From assembly GCA_036346205.1 (NCBI GenBank), contig JARFJB010002009.1:5910001-5974000 (forward strand): 64,000 nt of DNA, written 5' to 3'. The position numbers and the translations under genes are program-made. Positions 34,143 to 47,049 of the stretch are shown here, one piece after another. The notes beneath the pieces were generated by a model. The model had not been told where the DNA came from. It did not search any database and was given only the letters and a program-made list of their open reading frames with translations. This stretch comes from Vesta saturnalis (lineage: Eukaryota > Arthropoda > Insecta > Coleoptera > Lampyridae). Numbering within the stretch: position 1 is the stretch's first letter; each line of letters starts with the position of its first letter.

Positions 34143-36747
34143 GTGGCTACTTTTTATATTGAACAGTATTGCTATCTTGAAAACCATAGGAGTTACAATG
34201 TCGGTTAAATGGGACAAAGTTGCGCATAAAGGGACCAACAAAATGTTGAAGACAAATCTATAATAACTCTTACTGTTTAAGATTTATACAGGGAAAACCA
34301 AAATATAGAATTTCTTATTGTTGTTGTATCTCCTTTATTTTAAAAGATATTAAAAAATTGTATTTACATTTTTTAATTTAAATTATGCATGCTATTCTGT
34401 AGTGGCGTCAATTTTTTTTTTTTACAACGTTTCTTCTATTTAGGAAACCATCACCATTTTTTTAAATACGGACCTGTTTTTTTCTACACTAAATTAATTA
34501 CAATACCACCATACATACACCCTCAAAATTATTTTTGATTACCCGTCGTTTCGTCACATTTTATCCATCATCAAAATTTAATGAACATTTCAGCTGAAGC
34601 CGTACCTGTTTGTTAATTGAAAACCCGCTGTTAAGCACTAGTGCTTATCAACAAGAAACAAGGTTATTATTATGCACAAATTATTCAATCCAAAAATTAA
34701 ACAAATAACTAATATTATTATGGTATGACTTTTAATAATAATTAACAGAAACAAACTAACATAATTAAATGATACACAAAATAAATTTATAAAAATTGTT
34801 CAAAATGGCCACCGGCCTTTTCAACACAAAGTCGCGTTCTTTCACACATATGCTCTGTTGTCCTAGCAATCATATCTGGATCTATTTGCTCGAAAGCAAT
34901 TTGAGCCCTTAGTTCGTTGATGTTTTGAAACTCATTATCATAAATTTTATTTTTTAGGTAATCCCACAAAAAGTAATTGAAAGGATTTAGGCAAGAGGAG
35001 CGTGGTGGCCACTTTCTGTTACCTCTTGTTCCGATCCATTTACCCCCAAATTGACGATTTAAGTAATTTCGAACTCTGTTAGCATTATGGGCCCTACAAC
35101 CATCTTGCATAAACCATGCCATTTGTCGTCGAACCAATAATGGCATTTCAACTAACACTTCTTCTGATAGATTGATGTAATTATCGGCATTTAAATTTCC
35201 ATCTATAAATTTGGGCCCTATTACAACGTTGCCAATAATGCCACACCACACATTTAATGAAAATTTTACCTGAGGCCGCACCTGTCCAGTAAGATGAGGG
35301 TTGGTTGTTGCGTAATAGTGCTTATTTTTTCTATTAAATATTCCGCAATTTGTGAATATACTTTCGTCTGTCCATAGAATATTTTTATGGAACGACCTGT
35401 TGGTATTCAACTTACGTCTAAACCAGTTACAAAATGTTAGTCTAAGGGCAGGATCATCTCTGTGTAACGTCAGGACTGGTTGGTATTTATAATCATGATA
35501 TTTGTACTTTTTCAATATCTTTTTAACTCCTGATCTGGATATCCCACATTGTGTTGCAATACTTTTTGTCGAATTATCTGGATTTACGTGTACTAATGCT
35601 AACACATTTAGGTATGTCGTTTATTGTACCTCTTCTTTGATGTGCCCGATTTAATTTAAACACACTACCTGTTTCAGTTACATTTTTAGATACCGCATAA
35701 ATCGTATTTCTTGCGGAACAATTCCAATTTGTATACAAATTTGCGTACCTATGTCTGTACTGTCACATCAACATTTCTATTATTTTTTATAAAAACATCG
35801 TACATATCTCGTTTTTCTTCTACAGAATAACGACCCATAATGTAATAATTAATTATTTAAGAATAAATTTAACTAAACACTTCAAAAACGCTGGAAACTG
35901 ACAAAGTAATTGACATTTATTCAACTATTGAATTTCACGGCACTCTTAATAACAACAAAAAAATTAAGCAGTCGAACCTACATTGAAAATCATAAATGAA
36001 TATTTTAAAGAATTTCTACAGTCTTATCATTATTTCCGTGCCATTTTTTTTAATATTGTGTTATTTACCTTTTTGTTAGTTTAAATATCAATTACAACAA
36101 AGTAGGTAAACCCAATGAAATGGATCTGTAAGGACATTATTTAATAATTGATCTATTTCTTTCTTCATCTGCATATTACTGAAAATAATCTTCTTTGTAC
36201 AAAAGAAATAGCGTTAACAAATAGACGAATAATAAACTAAAAAAGGGGGGGTAATGCATAACCACCGAAATTTATTTAAAACAACAGGTACGGCTTCAGC
36301 TGAAATGTTTATTAAATTTTTGATGATGGATAGAAATGTGACGAAACGAGGGTAATCAAAAATAATTTTGGGGTGAATGTATGGTGGTATTGTAATTAAT
36401 TTAGTGTAGAAAAAAACAGGTCCGTATTTAAAAAAATGTTGATGGTTTCCTAAATAGACGAAACGTTGTAAAAAATTTGACGCCACTACAGAATAGCATG
36501 TATAATTTAAATTAAAAATGTAAATACAATTTTTAATATCTATTAAAATAAAGGAGATACAACAACAATTAAAAATTCTTATGTTTTGGTTTTCCCTGTA
36601 TAAATTGTAAACAGTAAGAGTTATTAAAGATTTGTCTTCAACATTTTGTTGGTCCCTTTTATGCGCAACTTTTGTCCCATTTAACCGACATTTAATTCCT
36701 ATGGTTTTCAAGATAGCAATACTGTTCAATATAAAAAGTAGCCAGCC

Positions 36748-36749
<2 letters not shown>
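34141..36749 (-). mobile_element. DD41D-like element with ~470-bp inverted repeats
   Basis: TAGTGGCTACTTTTTATATT at 34141-34160 is matched at 36721-36749, where the end reads GTAGCCAGCCGG. Arms 34141-34615 and 36283-36749 match closely and hold one minus-strand transposase gene. Both ends face TA tracts. The tips do not carry the CAGGGTG sequence of the neighbouring families. Confidence 0.75.
34787..35838 (-). pseudogene. DD41D-class transposase with third catalytic residue changed to Asn
   Basis: Start ATG at 35838 (MGRYSVEEKRDMYDVFIKNN), then a stop and frameshifts until about 35605. From there 272 codons are open: STKSIATQCGISRSGVKKIL (helix-turn-helix), ILWTDESIFTNCGIFNRKNK (first aspartate), NVWCGIIGNVVIGPKF, AWFMQDGCRAHNANRV (second aspartate) and, 41 residues on, LNPFNYFLWDYLKNK, where relatives have a DLTPLDFF-like block. 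The terminal aspartate is therefore Asn, and catalysis is expected to be lost even without the N-terminal damage. C-terminus: RTRLCVEKAGGHFEQFL. Confidence 0.85.
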
Positions 36750-36806
<57 letters not shown>

Positions 36807-36828
36807 GTGTGTGTGTGTGTGTGTGTGT
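36750..36828. repeat. (TA)n followed by (TG)n
   Basis: TA to 36804, then about 24 bp of TG. Adjoins the right end of the element 34141-36749. Confidence 0.95.
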
Positions 36829-38129
36829 AATCGCTATTTTGTACATAGTTTTGTATAATAATACACTTGCATGCAATTTCCGAGCACATAAACCATTCTA
36901 AAGTAAATTACTTTGTGCTAGAACGAGCTTTGTGAGTTCATAACTAATTCAAAGACAAGTAATTGTGGAAAACAGTAACAATAGATGAGTTGAGGTGAGG
37001 TTTTTCACTTCACTCTTTTATAAGCTTATACACAGCCTTGATGAAATGTAAATGGACTTTGTTAAAAAAGTTGAAGAGTCTAATCAGTGAAATTACTGCA
37101 ATTTGTCAAATGTACGAGTACGTGAAATGCAAATAGTCGCAAATTAGGGCGTACGTCCTATTTATGTCAAATGTCTAATAATGAATGAGTGTCATTAAAT
37201 GCAGTTTCTCTGACGTCTCTGGAATTGAAGGATGATTGTATTTAAAAGAAATATCGTTAACAAAGGGTTGTATTTATAAAAGGGAATTGAGTTTATAAAT
37301 CTGGGATCAGTCATAAGCAGAAATTTGTGCTTTTTCTATATAGAATATTCATTCGCGCGAAACGTATCACTTCTGATAGTGTTTAAAGATTCTTTATTTA
37401 TGATCGTTCACGTTTACTTTATGGTTCACTAAATTAACATTTACATTTATTGACATCATTGATTTATGCTTATTTTACTACACCATATCACATACAGGAA
37501 GGACCACTCGTGCGCAAAACCTCAGTGGAACCGTTATAGATATCGAAACAACTTTAAATAAGAAAATTAAACCTAATTAACTCGAGCTAATACTTCTAGA
37601 GTCAGCTGGGATAAATTTAAATGATTTTTACATACTTTCTCGATTACACTATGTGAGAGATCTAATTCGGTATTTTAAATTGGATTAGAGTTTCTGTGCA
37701 TTTGAAATTCATTCCTTCAATGGAATTGTACTGCCCATCTTCGCAGCTGTACAACAAATAATTTTATTAATGAAAAGATGAATAAGTTCTATTGCTAGCG
37801 GTGTGTGTTGCCTATCTAAATAAACCTGTATAAATAATGGTATATTTCTTATAATGAAAATTACAAATGTATTACAATCATTTACAAAATTACTATATTG
37901 TAAAATTATTATGTTTAAATAAGCTGCACGTATTCTATTCGTATTTCCTGGGGTCACCTCCCTTTTTGAACTTCCCGCCTGTGGGACGGCCTTGATCGTT
38001 TGGCGGAATTACTGGAACATTATAAATAATTGGTGTATAAAAGCGCCACGTTTAAATAATTTAATAATAAACAAATAGGTGGTAAATGTTCTCAAAACAA
38101 ATCGTTAAACTAACCAGAGATCCAAAACA
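36829..38129. other. Non-coding interval
   Basis: AT-rich with no recognised gene. The minus frame 37957-37709 has no known motif. Confidence 0.45.
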
Positions 38130-40530
38130 CTCAATAAAAGATAATGCCGTTGTCTCAGTCCGTAGATTAAAGCAGGCCGGTTCAATCTTTTTTTGATTTG
38201 CTTAATTACCACAAATTTCTGCTTAGTTATTTCCACTTAACATAAATATAGTAACTGCAATGTAACGATAATAAAAATTATCCCGGACACCAAGTTATTT
38301 TTTGATTATGCTCGGAATAACTAAACCGAGGATTCAATAAAAAATTCACTACAATGTCAAAATAAAAAATATATAAACTATGTTTATTAAATATTTAAAT
38401 TTAGAATTATATAAAATAGATTTTAAAAACTAATTGTAATAGCCTTAAATTACTAAATTATTATGGATATAAATACCTGTTCGAAAATTTTTGTACACAA
38501 CTTTTTGATAACATCTGGTATCTAAACGAATACGGAAATGTAAACCAAAGGTGATGTACTAATATTGCGCAATATGTAGTAATAACAATGCTGTACGTTG
38601 TAAACCATACCAAAGTTGAATTTTACTTCTTACAAATTTATCTTCATGAAATTTGAATAATCCAGTGTTTATTGCATTCTCTCGAAAGTTCAAATAAAAA
38701 AGGTGCGATCTAAATTTAGATCTAAATTAAATGCAAAATTGCAATCATAAGCATCGAAAATACCAAAAGTGGAAAAGTAAAAATGATAAAAGTAAAAGTA
38801 GTAAAAGTGCCTGCAAAGAGCAAATGTTTTGGATTTTAATATAATACGAGTTAAAAGTATCTTACCATTAAATCAATGGCACTTTTCACAAAATTTAGGT
38901 GGAAACCGAAAATGACTTCCTGCTCAAAACAACATACATCAAGCAATGCTAAAAGGACGCTCACGATGTCAGGTGATATCAATGCGCAAGGAATATGTGT
39001 AAAAAATTAATTCAAAGATATGCAACTTAAGTTACACCAAAATGCAAATTAAGTTGCCTACCACAACTTTTAAATAATTAATAATCCAAAACTTTTTTTA
39101 TTTACAACTAAATGAACGAAGAACGTAAAAGATTCGTTACAATTTCTCAACATTTGCAGGGTTACTGTTCGAATACAATTTCTTATCGTATTTTCCAAAT
39201 GTTGAATATCTCTGAATGGTCGCTGTTTATAAACTTTCTCCTTTAAATATCCCCATAGGAAAAAGTCCATTGGGGTGGTATCGGGCGATCTTGCAGGCCA
39301 TGGATTGTTGAAATATCTTCCTATCCCGCGATTAGGAAATTTTATGTCCAGCCATGACTCTACTACCACCGTTGAATGAATAGATGCACCCCATTGTTGG
39401 ATAAACATGTTGATTCTGGTTCTCAGAGGAATATTATCCAAATAATTTGATAAATATGCCTGAATCATATTTAAATATCTCGCAGAATTTAAATTTTCTC
39501 TAAAAAATACTGGTCCCACAATTACATCATTTAAAATTCCACACCAAATGTTGATTTTAATCGAAATTCGATCTTAAAGTTAGGGTTTTCTTCTGCCCAC
39601 CAGCTACAGTTTTTCGAACTTACTATACCATTTGATGTAAAACTGGATTCGTCAGAATAAAGAATTCTTTTCAAAAAATATTCATCATTTTCTATTTCTT
39701 CTTGGTACCAAAAAGAAAATTCTAACTTTGCGCCTGGGTCTCTTTCTTGAAGGGTATGAATGAATTTGGGTTTGTATGGCTTGAATTTATTTAATCGCAT
39801 AATTCTTCTAATTGATCGCTCAGAAACATGGGGTAATTACTTGCCGCTGTGATAACGATGCCCTCGGATTCTCCGCAGTAGATAGAACAATATTCATAAC
39901 ATTGTCATCATTACCAGTTACATTTCTTCTGTGTTCCGTTTTATATTTATTTTCAACAGATCCATTTTTTTTATTATTTTTGTAGCTGTTGCATGACTAA
40001 CATTATTATCTGTGTGCCTTGCATTAAAAATATCTGCAGTCTTGCGAGAATAATTAGTTTTCAGAGACCAGTGAAAATTAGACTAACAATAATGTCGGAA
40101 ATGTCAAAATGATATTGTTGACTATTATCAATTTTTTTCCAAAGTCTACTTTGCAAAATATCAAAGCGAAGTAAGGAATAATAAGTACTTGTGAGACATA
40201 GTTGTTGTAAATAAAGAAATCAGTTTCCATTCGTTTGCGGATAAGGATTTATTGATATAATTTAAGTATTTTTATGTTCTCTATAACCCCCTCACATTTA
40301 TTAGGTACAATCTTGAAGGAATACGTAGTTTACCCCATTGGATTAAAAAAATGAGGTATTTTTAGGGATAACCTAATTTGTTACTTATGGGACAAATAAA
40401 ACTTTTGCTTTTTAGCGTGTTGTTGTTCCATCAGATAATAACTTACCTCCGAAATATTTTGTTTCCCGTAAAATACAGGGAAGGTACAAAAAAAAGGAAA
40501 AACGTAAATATTTTTTTCAGAGAAGCTGGC
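38130..40530 (-). mobile_element. DD41D-like element, left terminus missing
   Basis: Comprises a 3' flank (38130-39069) shared with 18270-19230, a transposase pseudogene and a 270-bp terminal repeat (40262-40530) shared with 19546-19815. The matching repeat expected to the left of 38130 was not found, so the copy is truncated or rearranged. Confidence 0.6.
39070..40060 (-). pseudogene. DD41D-like transposase, second catalytic residue replaced by Trp
   Basis: N-terminal part is scrambled by frameshifts (RKTADIFNARHTDNN, then SERSIRRIMRLNKFKPY). From 39800 the frame gives KRILYSDESSFTSNGIV with the first aspartate and ENPNFKIEFRLKS. A frameshift at about 39525 joins MGPVFFRENLNSARYL. The second catalytic block, normally QQDGAP, reads FIQQWGASIHS. 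PARSPDTTPMDFFLWGYLKE retains the third aspartate. Two independent defects make it inactive. Confidence 0.75.
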
Positions 40531-40761
40531 TGAAATTTCGTATTTTACTTCATCAAATTTTTGTGTATTTTGAAATATAATGGTACTTTACTCTTGAGCC
40601 GCATTCACATTTTCGAATCTCCCTCGTATAAGAAACGAGATATTCAAATTTTTGCAAGTCCATTTTAGGTTTACGATCAAGCAGGAACTTTTATTAAGAA
40701 TAGCATTTTCTGAGAAATGAACGATATAAATGTTTTCCATTTGTATCCAACTTTATATAAT

Positions 40762-43529
40762 GGGCTTTTCACGATGAGCGTTAATTAGACGTGTCTGGCA
40801 AACCAGACCACGGATCAACCTGAAAATTTGACAGTATGCATAAATTAATATGATCTACACGCCTAAAATATTTTAGATGTTGCGGCGTTGCCGCTTCTAC
40901 TATAAAGTAGCGACTACTTTGATTTTTCAAATGGAACACCCTGTATATAATATCATATTATGATTTCCTATTACTTTGTCAACAACTTCATGTACTATTT
41001 CCCTATACCTATCTATTACCGTTTAAGAGATATAAATTAATTTTGATTTTTTTTTACAAAACATGTACTTTTATAAACGCTGATAATCTTGAACTCTCTG
41101 GTACTAAGACGATCAAATTCGAAATGGAGTGGAGTGATACCATGAGGATCTTCACTTCGAATCATATTTTTATTTGCCTCATACAGGGTCTTTAAAAATG
41201 CAGATACTTTGTTCACATGAAAAAAGGAGTGAAGTCAATTTTTCAAATGAACACCCTGTATATTTACACATTTTGAGCTCTACATCCAATTTTAGATTGA
41301 CTTTAATGAGATAATGCTATTTCGATTTCGAACCGATTTCGAGATAAACTGTTTCAGAAACCGACGTGGTTTCCTTGTATTCATCACTTATTTTTGAGAT
41401 TTAACATCTATTTTATACTACGTAATACAATTTTTTTTGGATTTAGTTTTTCAACACTCTCAAATCAGTCAATTCGAAATTGATATGTACCTTAGAAAAA
41501 GTTACAATTTGTATGCATTGAGGTATTGAGTGTCTCTACCGTACAACATTGCAAATTAATATTTTTGATAGTGTGCTTTGGAAATATAAACGATCCAATT
41601 TTGAAACGTCAAACTTTCGTTGGTGGTTTTGACTGATTGTAATACTAATTATAATAGAAAAATGTCAAGATTAGGTTAAAGTAATGAAGATTTCTTGAAT
41701 TTATTAATTCTTCATGGTGAGTGCAATAGAATTGCAAGTAGAACATGCCGAGTATTTCATGAAAGATATCCACAACTTCCGAAGCCGAATAATTATGTGA
41801 TAAATCGACTACTACAAAACTGTAGGTTGAATGGAAACTTTCGTCCAAAAATCATTCGTAGAAAGCGTGAAGTGGATGATGATGACAATAGCATAACAGT
41901 TTTGGGATTTTTTAATGAATTTCCAAATGCTTCGCTACACGAGGCTGAAAGGGAGATAGGTATACCCTACGTGACAATTTATCGCATTCTTAATAAGCAC
42001 AAATGGCATCCCTATAAATTCTACTGTGTCCAACATTTGAAAGAGACTGATTTGCCTCGTAGAGTGGAATTCTTTGAATGGTTACTTGTCAAGACTCAAG
42101 AGGATGAACATTTCCTTGACAATATCATATGGATAGATGAGGCCAAGTTTACAAAAAATGGAATTTTCAACAGACATAACAGTCATTATTGGGCGCCAGA
42201 GAATCTTTATGTCGTTCGCCAAAGGGGTTTTCAAGAAAGATGGCAATTTCATGTATTTTGTGCCATAAAGAATGAGTCAATTTTTTATATCGAGTTTTAT
42301 GATGATAATTTGAATGCAACAAAATATGAAGATTTACTGAGAAATGGAATTCAAATGATTTGAAATAATAGGCCAGGAAGAGAACGTGTATGGTACCTAA
42401 TGGATAGTGCTCCACCCCATAATTCTCGTTCAGTAGGCGAAGCTTTAACTGAAATCTTCGAAGACAGATGGATTGGTAATAATGGATCTCTTCGTTGGCC
42501 TCCTAGAACACCAGATGGCAATCCAATAGATTATTTTGTGTGGGGTTTCATTAAAAATATGTTTTGCTCCAACCCAGTAACAACAATGGAAGATATAAAA
42601 TCGAGAGTTGGAACTGCTTTCAATAGTTTAACTCCAGACTTAATCAGAAGCGCTACACATGAAAATCTTTTGAAGAGATTACATGTTTGTTTAACTAGAG
42701 GTGGAGATATGTTCGAACATACTCTGAAATACACTGATAATTGAATTAACTTACTAATTCATGAAATTATTTTCAGTTCGTATGTCAGCGTAAATAAAAC
42801 TATTGTTTGAAGCGAAGTTCATTTGATGGTTGAAGAGTATTTTAATAATTATTTATTCATTGTATTATCTGTGACTGATGAAGGAACATCGTACGGAATT
42901 TCAAAAATAAGTGATGTATATAAGGAAACCACGTCAGTTTCTGTTTGAAACAGTTTATCTTGAAAACGGTTCGAAATCGAAATAGCATTATCTGATTAAA
43001 ATCAATCTAAAATTGGATGTAGAGCTCAAAAATGTGTAAATATACTGGGTGTTCCATTTGAAAAAATTTACTTCCACTCCTTTTTTCATGTGAACAAAGT
43101 ATCTGCATTTTTTAAAGACCCTGTATGAGGCAAATAAAAATATGACTCGAAGTGAAGATTCTCATGGTATCACTCCACTCCATTTTGAATTTGATCGTCT
43201 TAGTACCAGAGAGTTCAAGATTATCAGCGTTTATAAAAGTACATGTTTTGTAAAAAAAAAAATCGAAATTAATTTATATCTCTTAAACGGTAATAGATAG
43301 GTATAGCGAAATAGTACATGAAGTTGTTGAAATCATAATATATGATATACAGGGTGTTCCATTTGAAAAATTAAAGTGGTCTCTACTTTATAGTAGAAGC
43401 GGCAACGCCGCAACATCTAAAATATTTTAGGCGTGTATATTATATTAATTTATGCATACTGTCAAATTTTCAGGTTGATCCGTTGTCTGGTTTGCCAGAA
43501 ACGTCTAATTAACGCTCATCGTGAAAAGT

Positions 43530-43532
<3 letters not shown>
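40762..43532 (+). mobile_element. Large palindromic DD41D element with internal terminus-like motifs
   Basis: Arms of about 640 bp: 40762 to ~41400 and ~42900 to 43532, tips GGGCTTTTCACGATGAGCG and its complement. Each arm holds two further terminus-like sequences: TTTTTCAAATGGAACACCCTG ending at 40943 and a near copy ending at 41258 on the left, with mirror copies starting at 43350 and 43045 on the right. These face inward, each followed by TATAT. A transposase gene fills the centre. Confidence 0.7.
41662..42744 (+). pseudogene. DD41D transposase broken only by two stop codons
   Basis: One frame runs from ATG 41662 to TGA 42742 (360 positions) with in-frame stops only at codon 6 (TAA 41677) and at 42361 (TGA). 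N-terminal HGECNRIASRTCRVFHERYP, linker IRRKREVDDDD, second helix-turn-helix NASLHEAEREIGIPYVTIYR. First aspartate IIWIDEAKFTKNGIFNRHNS, second WYLMDSAPPHNSRS, third RTPDGNPIDYFVWGF, with 41 residues between the last two. All three catalytic residues remain, so this is a recent loss. It resembles the remnant at 59990-60539. Confidence 0.85.

Positions 43533-43606
<74 letters not shown>
43533..43606. repeat. (TA)n microsatellite
   Basis: About 74 bp of TA adjoining the right tip of the palindromic element, followed by a short CACGCACGCGCGCGCACAC patch. Confidence 0.95.
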
Positions 43607-43608
<2 letters not shown>

Positions 43609-44789
43609 CACGCATTCACGCACGCGCGCGCACACACCCGCATACAAACGTATACACACGCTTACCTTTTCAATTAGCACACGCGAGGGCGCACCAGTTT
43701 GTCCTACTTTTTGATTTATTTGACACTATTAAATTTATAGTTAGTTTTCTATATTCCGATAAACTTTGTATTTTTATTTCGATCGCCATATATTTTAAAT
43801 GTATTAAATTATTCAACGCTTACCTATTGATTTGTGTTCACCTATTTCCTTCTTCTCGGAATTGACTTAATTGCCTGCTCGTCGTTAACACATCTACTTA
43901 TGTCGCAAACCTGAGTCTGTGTTTTCAATCATAAATTGCCAATATTTTTATGGAAATCGTAATGTATTTTATTTATAATGGCAAAGGTCATATAATGTCT
44001 GAATGCTGTAGAAAACTTTATAGTTGTTTCATATATCGTCTTTAATCAAAATTTATTGTAGTTTAGGATTACCTATATAATATTCACTTTTCAGTAAACC
44101 ACTTATTGGTTTTATCTAAACCACATAGATTTCACACTTTATGAGTTGGATTATATAAAAAATTGTTAAGGTATGTATGTTTAGATTAAAAGCACCAGTT
44201 TTTTAGATTTATTTTAAATTTCAACCTTTCTATACCTACAACTGTGCTCATGTTTCCAACAGTTGCGTTTTACAGCTTTTCGTTTTATTACAATACTTAA
44301 TCATATATAATTCTGGCAGGGCATCCATTAATAAAATTTCCATAATTTTAAAGTAAAATTTAGTTGTACTGTTGTATGTGGATGTAGTGTAAAAATAATT
44401 GAGCATCATCTAAGCCAAGAATGGCATTATATTCTTTTCACTGCCCAAATTAGTTATTTAGAAATTATGGGAAACGGTTAAACGAATTTTTTTTTATAAA
44501 AATAGTAATATAAATTTCGGTGCAGAACATTACAAGTTTTATGTAGGCGTATAATTATAGAGCGTAACTTAAGCCTACGTTACACGTTGAATGTGTAATA
44601 AGTTTACGGTTTTGTCTGTAATTACCTCGTCAGGAAAATCCGACTTGAACATGTTAAATGGTGTGTGTGAAAACTCTCAATTTTGTATAATTAAGTACTA
44701 ATTTGATTTCGCACATGTTAATTAGTTATTACTTTTGTTCTATCACTGCTTTAAGACTCTGTTTACTAATTTGAACGTAGACTACAGCG
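43607..44789. other. Non-coding interval
   Basis: AT-rich, many stops, nothing recognised. Confidence 0.45.
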
Positions 44790-45535
44790 AATTAAGATTG
44801 AATTTAGTAATTGGTTTCTGTCATTCACTGCAAAAGTTCCTTTTTATTCTTCGGATTGTTTATGTGTACCCTGTTGGGTATGACTGTATCTTCAAATCTC
44901 TCATGGGTTGACCATCTTCTGTCAGCTACCAAAACAGCTGCTCGTAAAATAGGCTTTTTGTAAAGATCTAAGCAGTACTTTACCTCTCGACAACTCCTTT
45001 TGCTGTATAAGACCTAAATTCGGCCTCATCTGGAATATAATTCTCACCTCTGGGCTAGTGCTCCCCAATACGCTCTCGATATCATTGATCGTATTCAAAA
45101 GAGAGCGATTATGCTTATAAATGACCCGTCCTTAACTTCTCACATACAGTCCCTTGAACATAGAAGGATGGTTTCAGTTCTTTCTTTGTATTATCGTTAT
45201 TACAACGGCTATTGTGCTGCTGAATTATATTCTTTGATACCATCTCGGGCTATTTTTGCGAGAAACACTCGGTTCGCTCATTCACATCATCAGTATGCAG
45301 TACAAATCTACACTTGTCGTAGCAAATGGGCGCAGTCCACATTTTTCTACACGGCTTCTAAACTCTGGAATGATCTCCCTAGTTCCTGTTTTCTTCTCAC
45401 TTATGATATGAGAAAATTTTAGGTAGATGTTCATAGGCATCTATTGGCAATTCATTATCCATCTTCCTAAGTGTTCCTGAGTGCTTTAGCACGATAGGCC
45501 AAAATTAGCCTGTTCAGGTCCACAATCATAAAAAA
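44790..45535 (+). pseudogene. Non-LTR retrotransposon 3' end, 5' truncated
   Basis: Translation around 45000-45110 gives KT, then IRPHLEYNSHLWASAPQYA and DIIDRIQKRA, and continues in the frame 45111-45422: LTSHIQSLEHRRMVSVLSLY, FARNTRFAHSH and FYTASKLWNDLP. This is the region after the reverse transcriptase in many insect non-LTR elements ('RP.LEY...WG.AP.Y....D.IQ.RA', 'LWN.LP'). The 3' UTR ends in CACAATCATAAAAAAAC near 45537. Another copy of this 3' end lies at 54420-54692. Confidence 0.75.
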
Positions 45536-45817
45536 ACACTTGCAGGTATTATAATAAACCTCTCAAATTGGTATTTTGCTTCTTTGCAATTATGACGCAT
45601 TCTTCTGGTTTTGAAAAGTTGTTTAGTTTGTTCAAAGCAATGTACATTAGTTTTAGTGTCACAATTTAGTACGCATAAGAATAACATATGGGTACACAAC
45701 TTATGAAAGTTTAAATGCTATAAACTAAGCCACTTTCATTATAGAGTTTTTACGATGCATATATGAATGCAATTTGTTTGTAGATCGTATAAATATAATT
45801 GTTGTACAATTTTTAAT

Positions 45818-45820
<3 letters not shown>
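45536..45820. other. Short non-coding spacer
   Basis: No feature recognised before the (TA)n tract at 45821. Confidence 0.4.

Positions 45821-45887
<67 letters not shown>
45821..45887. repeat. (TA)n microsatellite
   Basis: About 66 bp of TA, against the left end of the next element (GTACAGTATGTCCCCGG at 45888). Confidence 0.95.
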
Positions 45888-45891
<4 letters not shown>

Positions 45892-47045
45892 GTATGTCCC
45901 CGGATCGACTTTAAAAGAGGGAAAATTCTCTTATTTTTGATTTCTCAGAAAATTTCATTCTTGATGATTTGCCCCGCTTGTTTTCAAACCCCAGAAACAC
46001 AAATTACTTTCTATTTTACTCGTACGATTCTCGAGACAATATCATTTTTCTTAAAAAATTGGAATGTTTTTCCTAATTTTTAGAAGTATCTTTAGTAGGC
46101 GGATTTCATTGAAAAACACCACTGACAGAAATTGTCAAATGTGATAATTCTGTTGAACTGCAAATTAATTCATGCTAATTTGAATTGTATACTATAATGT
46201 TGACTTTACAACAAAGAATTTATCTAATTCAACTTTACGGAACTGGGGAAAAGTGCTACCGAGTTGTTATCAGAAAATTCAACCAAAAATACCCGGAGGT
46301 TGCCATTTACAATGCCGGAGCAAAAAACTTGGTAACTAAATTCCTTCAAACAGGCTCGGTTTTAAACTTAAAGAAGCCAAAGAAGTTGTTCGATGAAGAA
46401 GATGCTGCTACTGTTCTCGCCGTTCATTCCGCAACAGAAGTTCCAAGGTTGTCTTTAAGAAGGAGGGCACTACGAATTGGGATAGGTAAATCTCATTTAC
46501 AAAGAATCTTCAAGGAGAAATTTTACCATTTAAGCCGCAATTTAGGCAAACTTTAGAGAACGGTGATGAAGCCAAACGTCTGGATTTTTGTTTGGAAATG
46601 GGCAATAGAGTTTTGGAAGATTCAAATTTTCATAAACGAATAATGTTCTCCGATGAATCGACCTTTTCAACTAACGGAGTCGTTTTCTCCCAACATTGCT
46701 GTTACTGGAGTAGGACGAATCCAAACTTCCGAATTGCTAGTCGCAGACAATATTTGAAAAAAGTTAATGTGTGGTGTGCGGTTTCGTACCATGGAATTAT
46801 TGGCCCATATTTTTTTCATCAAAATTTAAACCGTTATTCATATTTGGAAATGTTGCAAAATTTTTTAACTGATAAACTGAATGAATTGCCATTGAACTAC
46901 CAAATTGAAATGTTCTTCCAGCACGATGGGTGCCCTGCTCATTATGCCGGTACTGTTCGCCAGTGGCTCAATACAGAGTTCCATGATAACTGGATAGGAA
47001 AAGATGGTCCCATTGGTCAGTTTTTTGTAGACAAACTTTAACAGG
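45888..47045 (+). mobile_element. DD41D-related element, right part missing
   Basis: Left terminus ACAGTATGTCCCCGGATCG next to (TA)n, then transposase. The gene stops before the third catalytic residue and the following DNA resembles another repeat family (47050-47400, similar to arms of 61532-62524). No matching right terminus was found. Confidence 0.65.
46197..47041 (+). pseudogene. Mariner-type transposase, truncated before the third catalytic residue
   Basis: MLTLQQRIYLIQLYGTGEKC begins the first DNA-binding domain; LSLRRRALRIGIGKSHLQRI is the second. A frameshift occurs near 46550. First aspartate: IMFSDESTFSTNGVVFSQHC. Then KVNVWCAVSYHGIIGPYFFH and the second site FFQHDGCPAHYAGTV. After NWIGKDGPIG the expected W..RSPDL..LDFF block is replaced by QFFVDKL and a stop, consistent with a break in the element. 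Confidence 0.8.
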
Positions 47046-47049
47046 AGAT

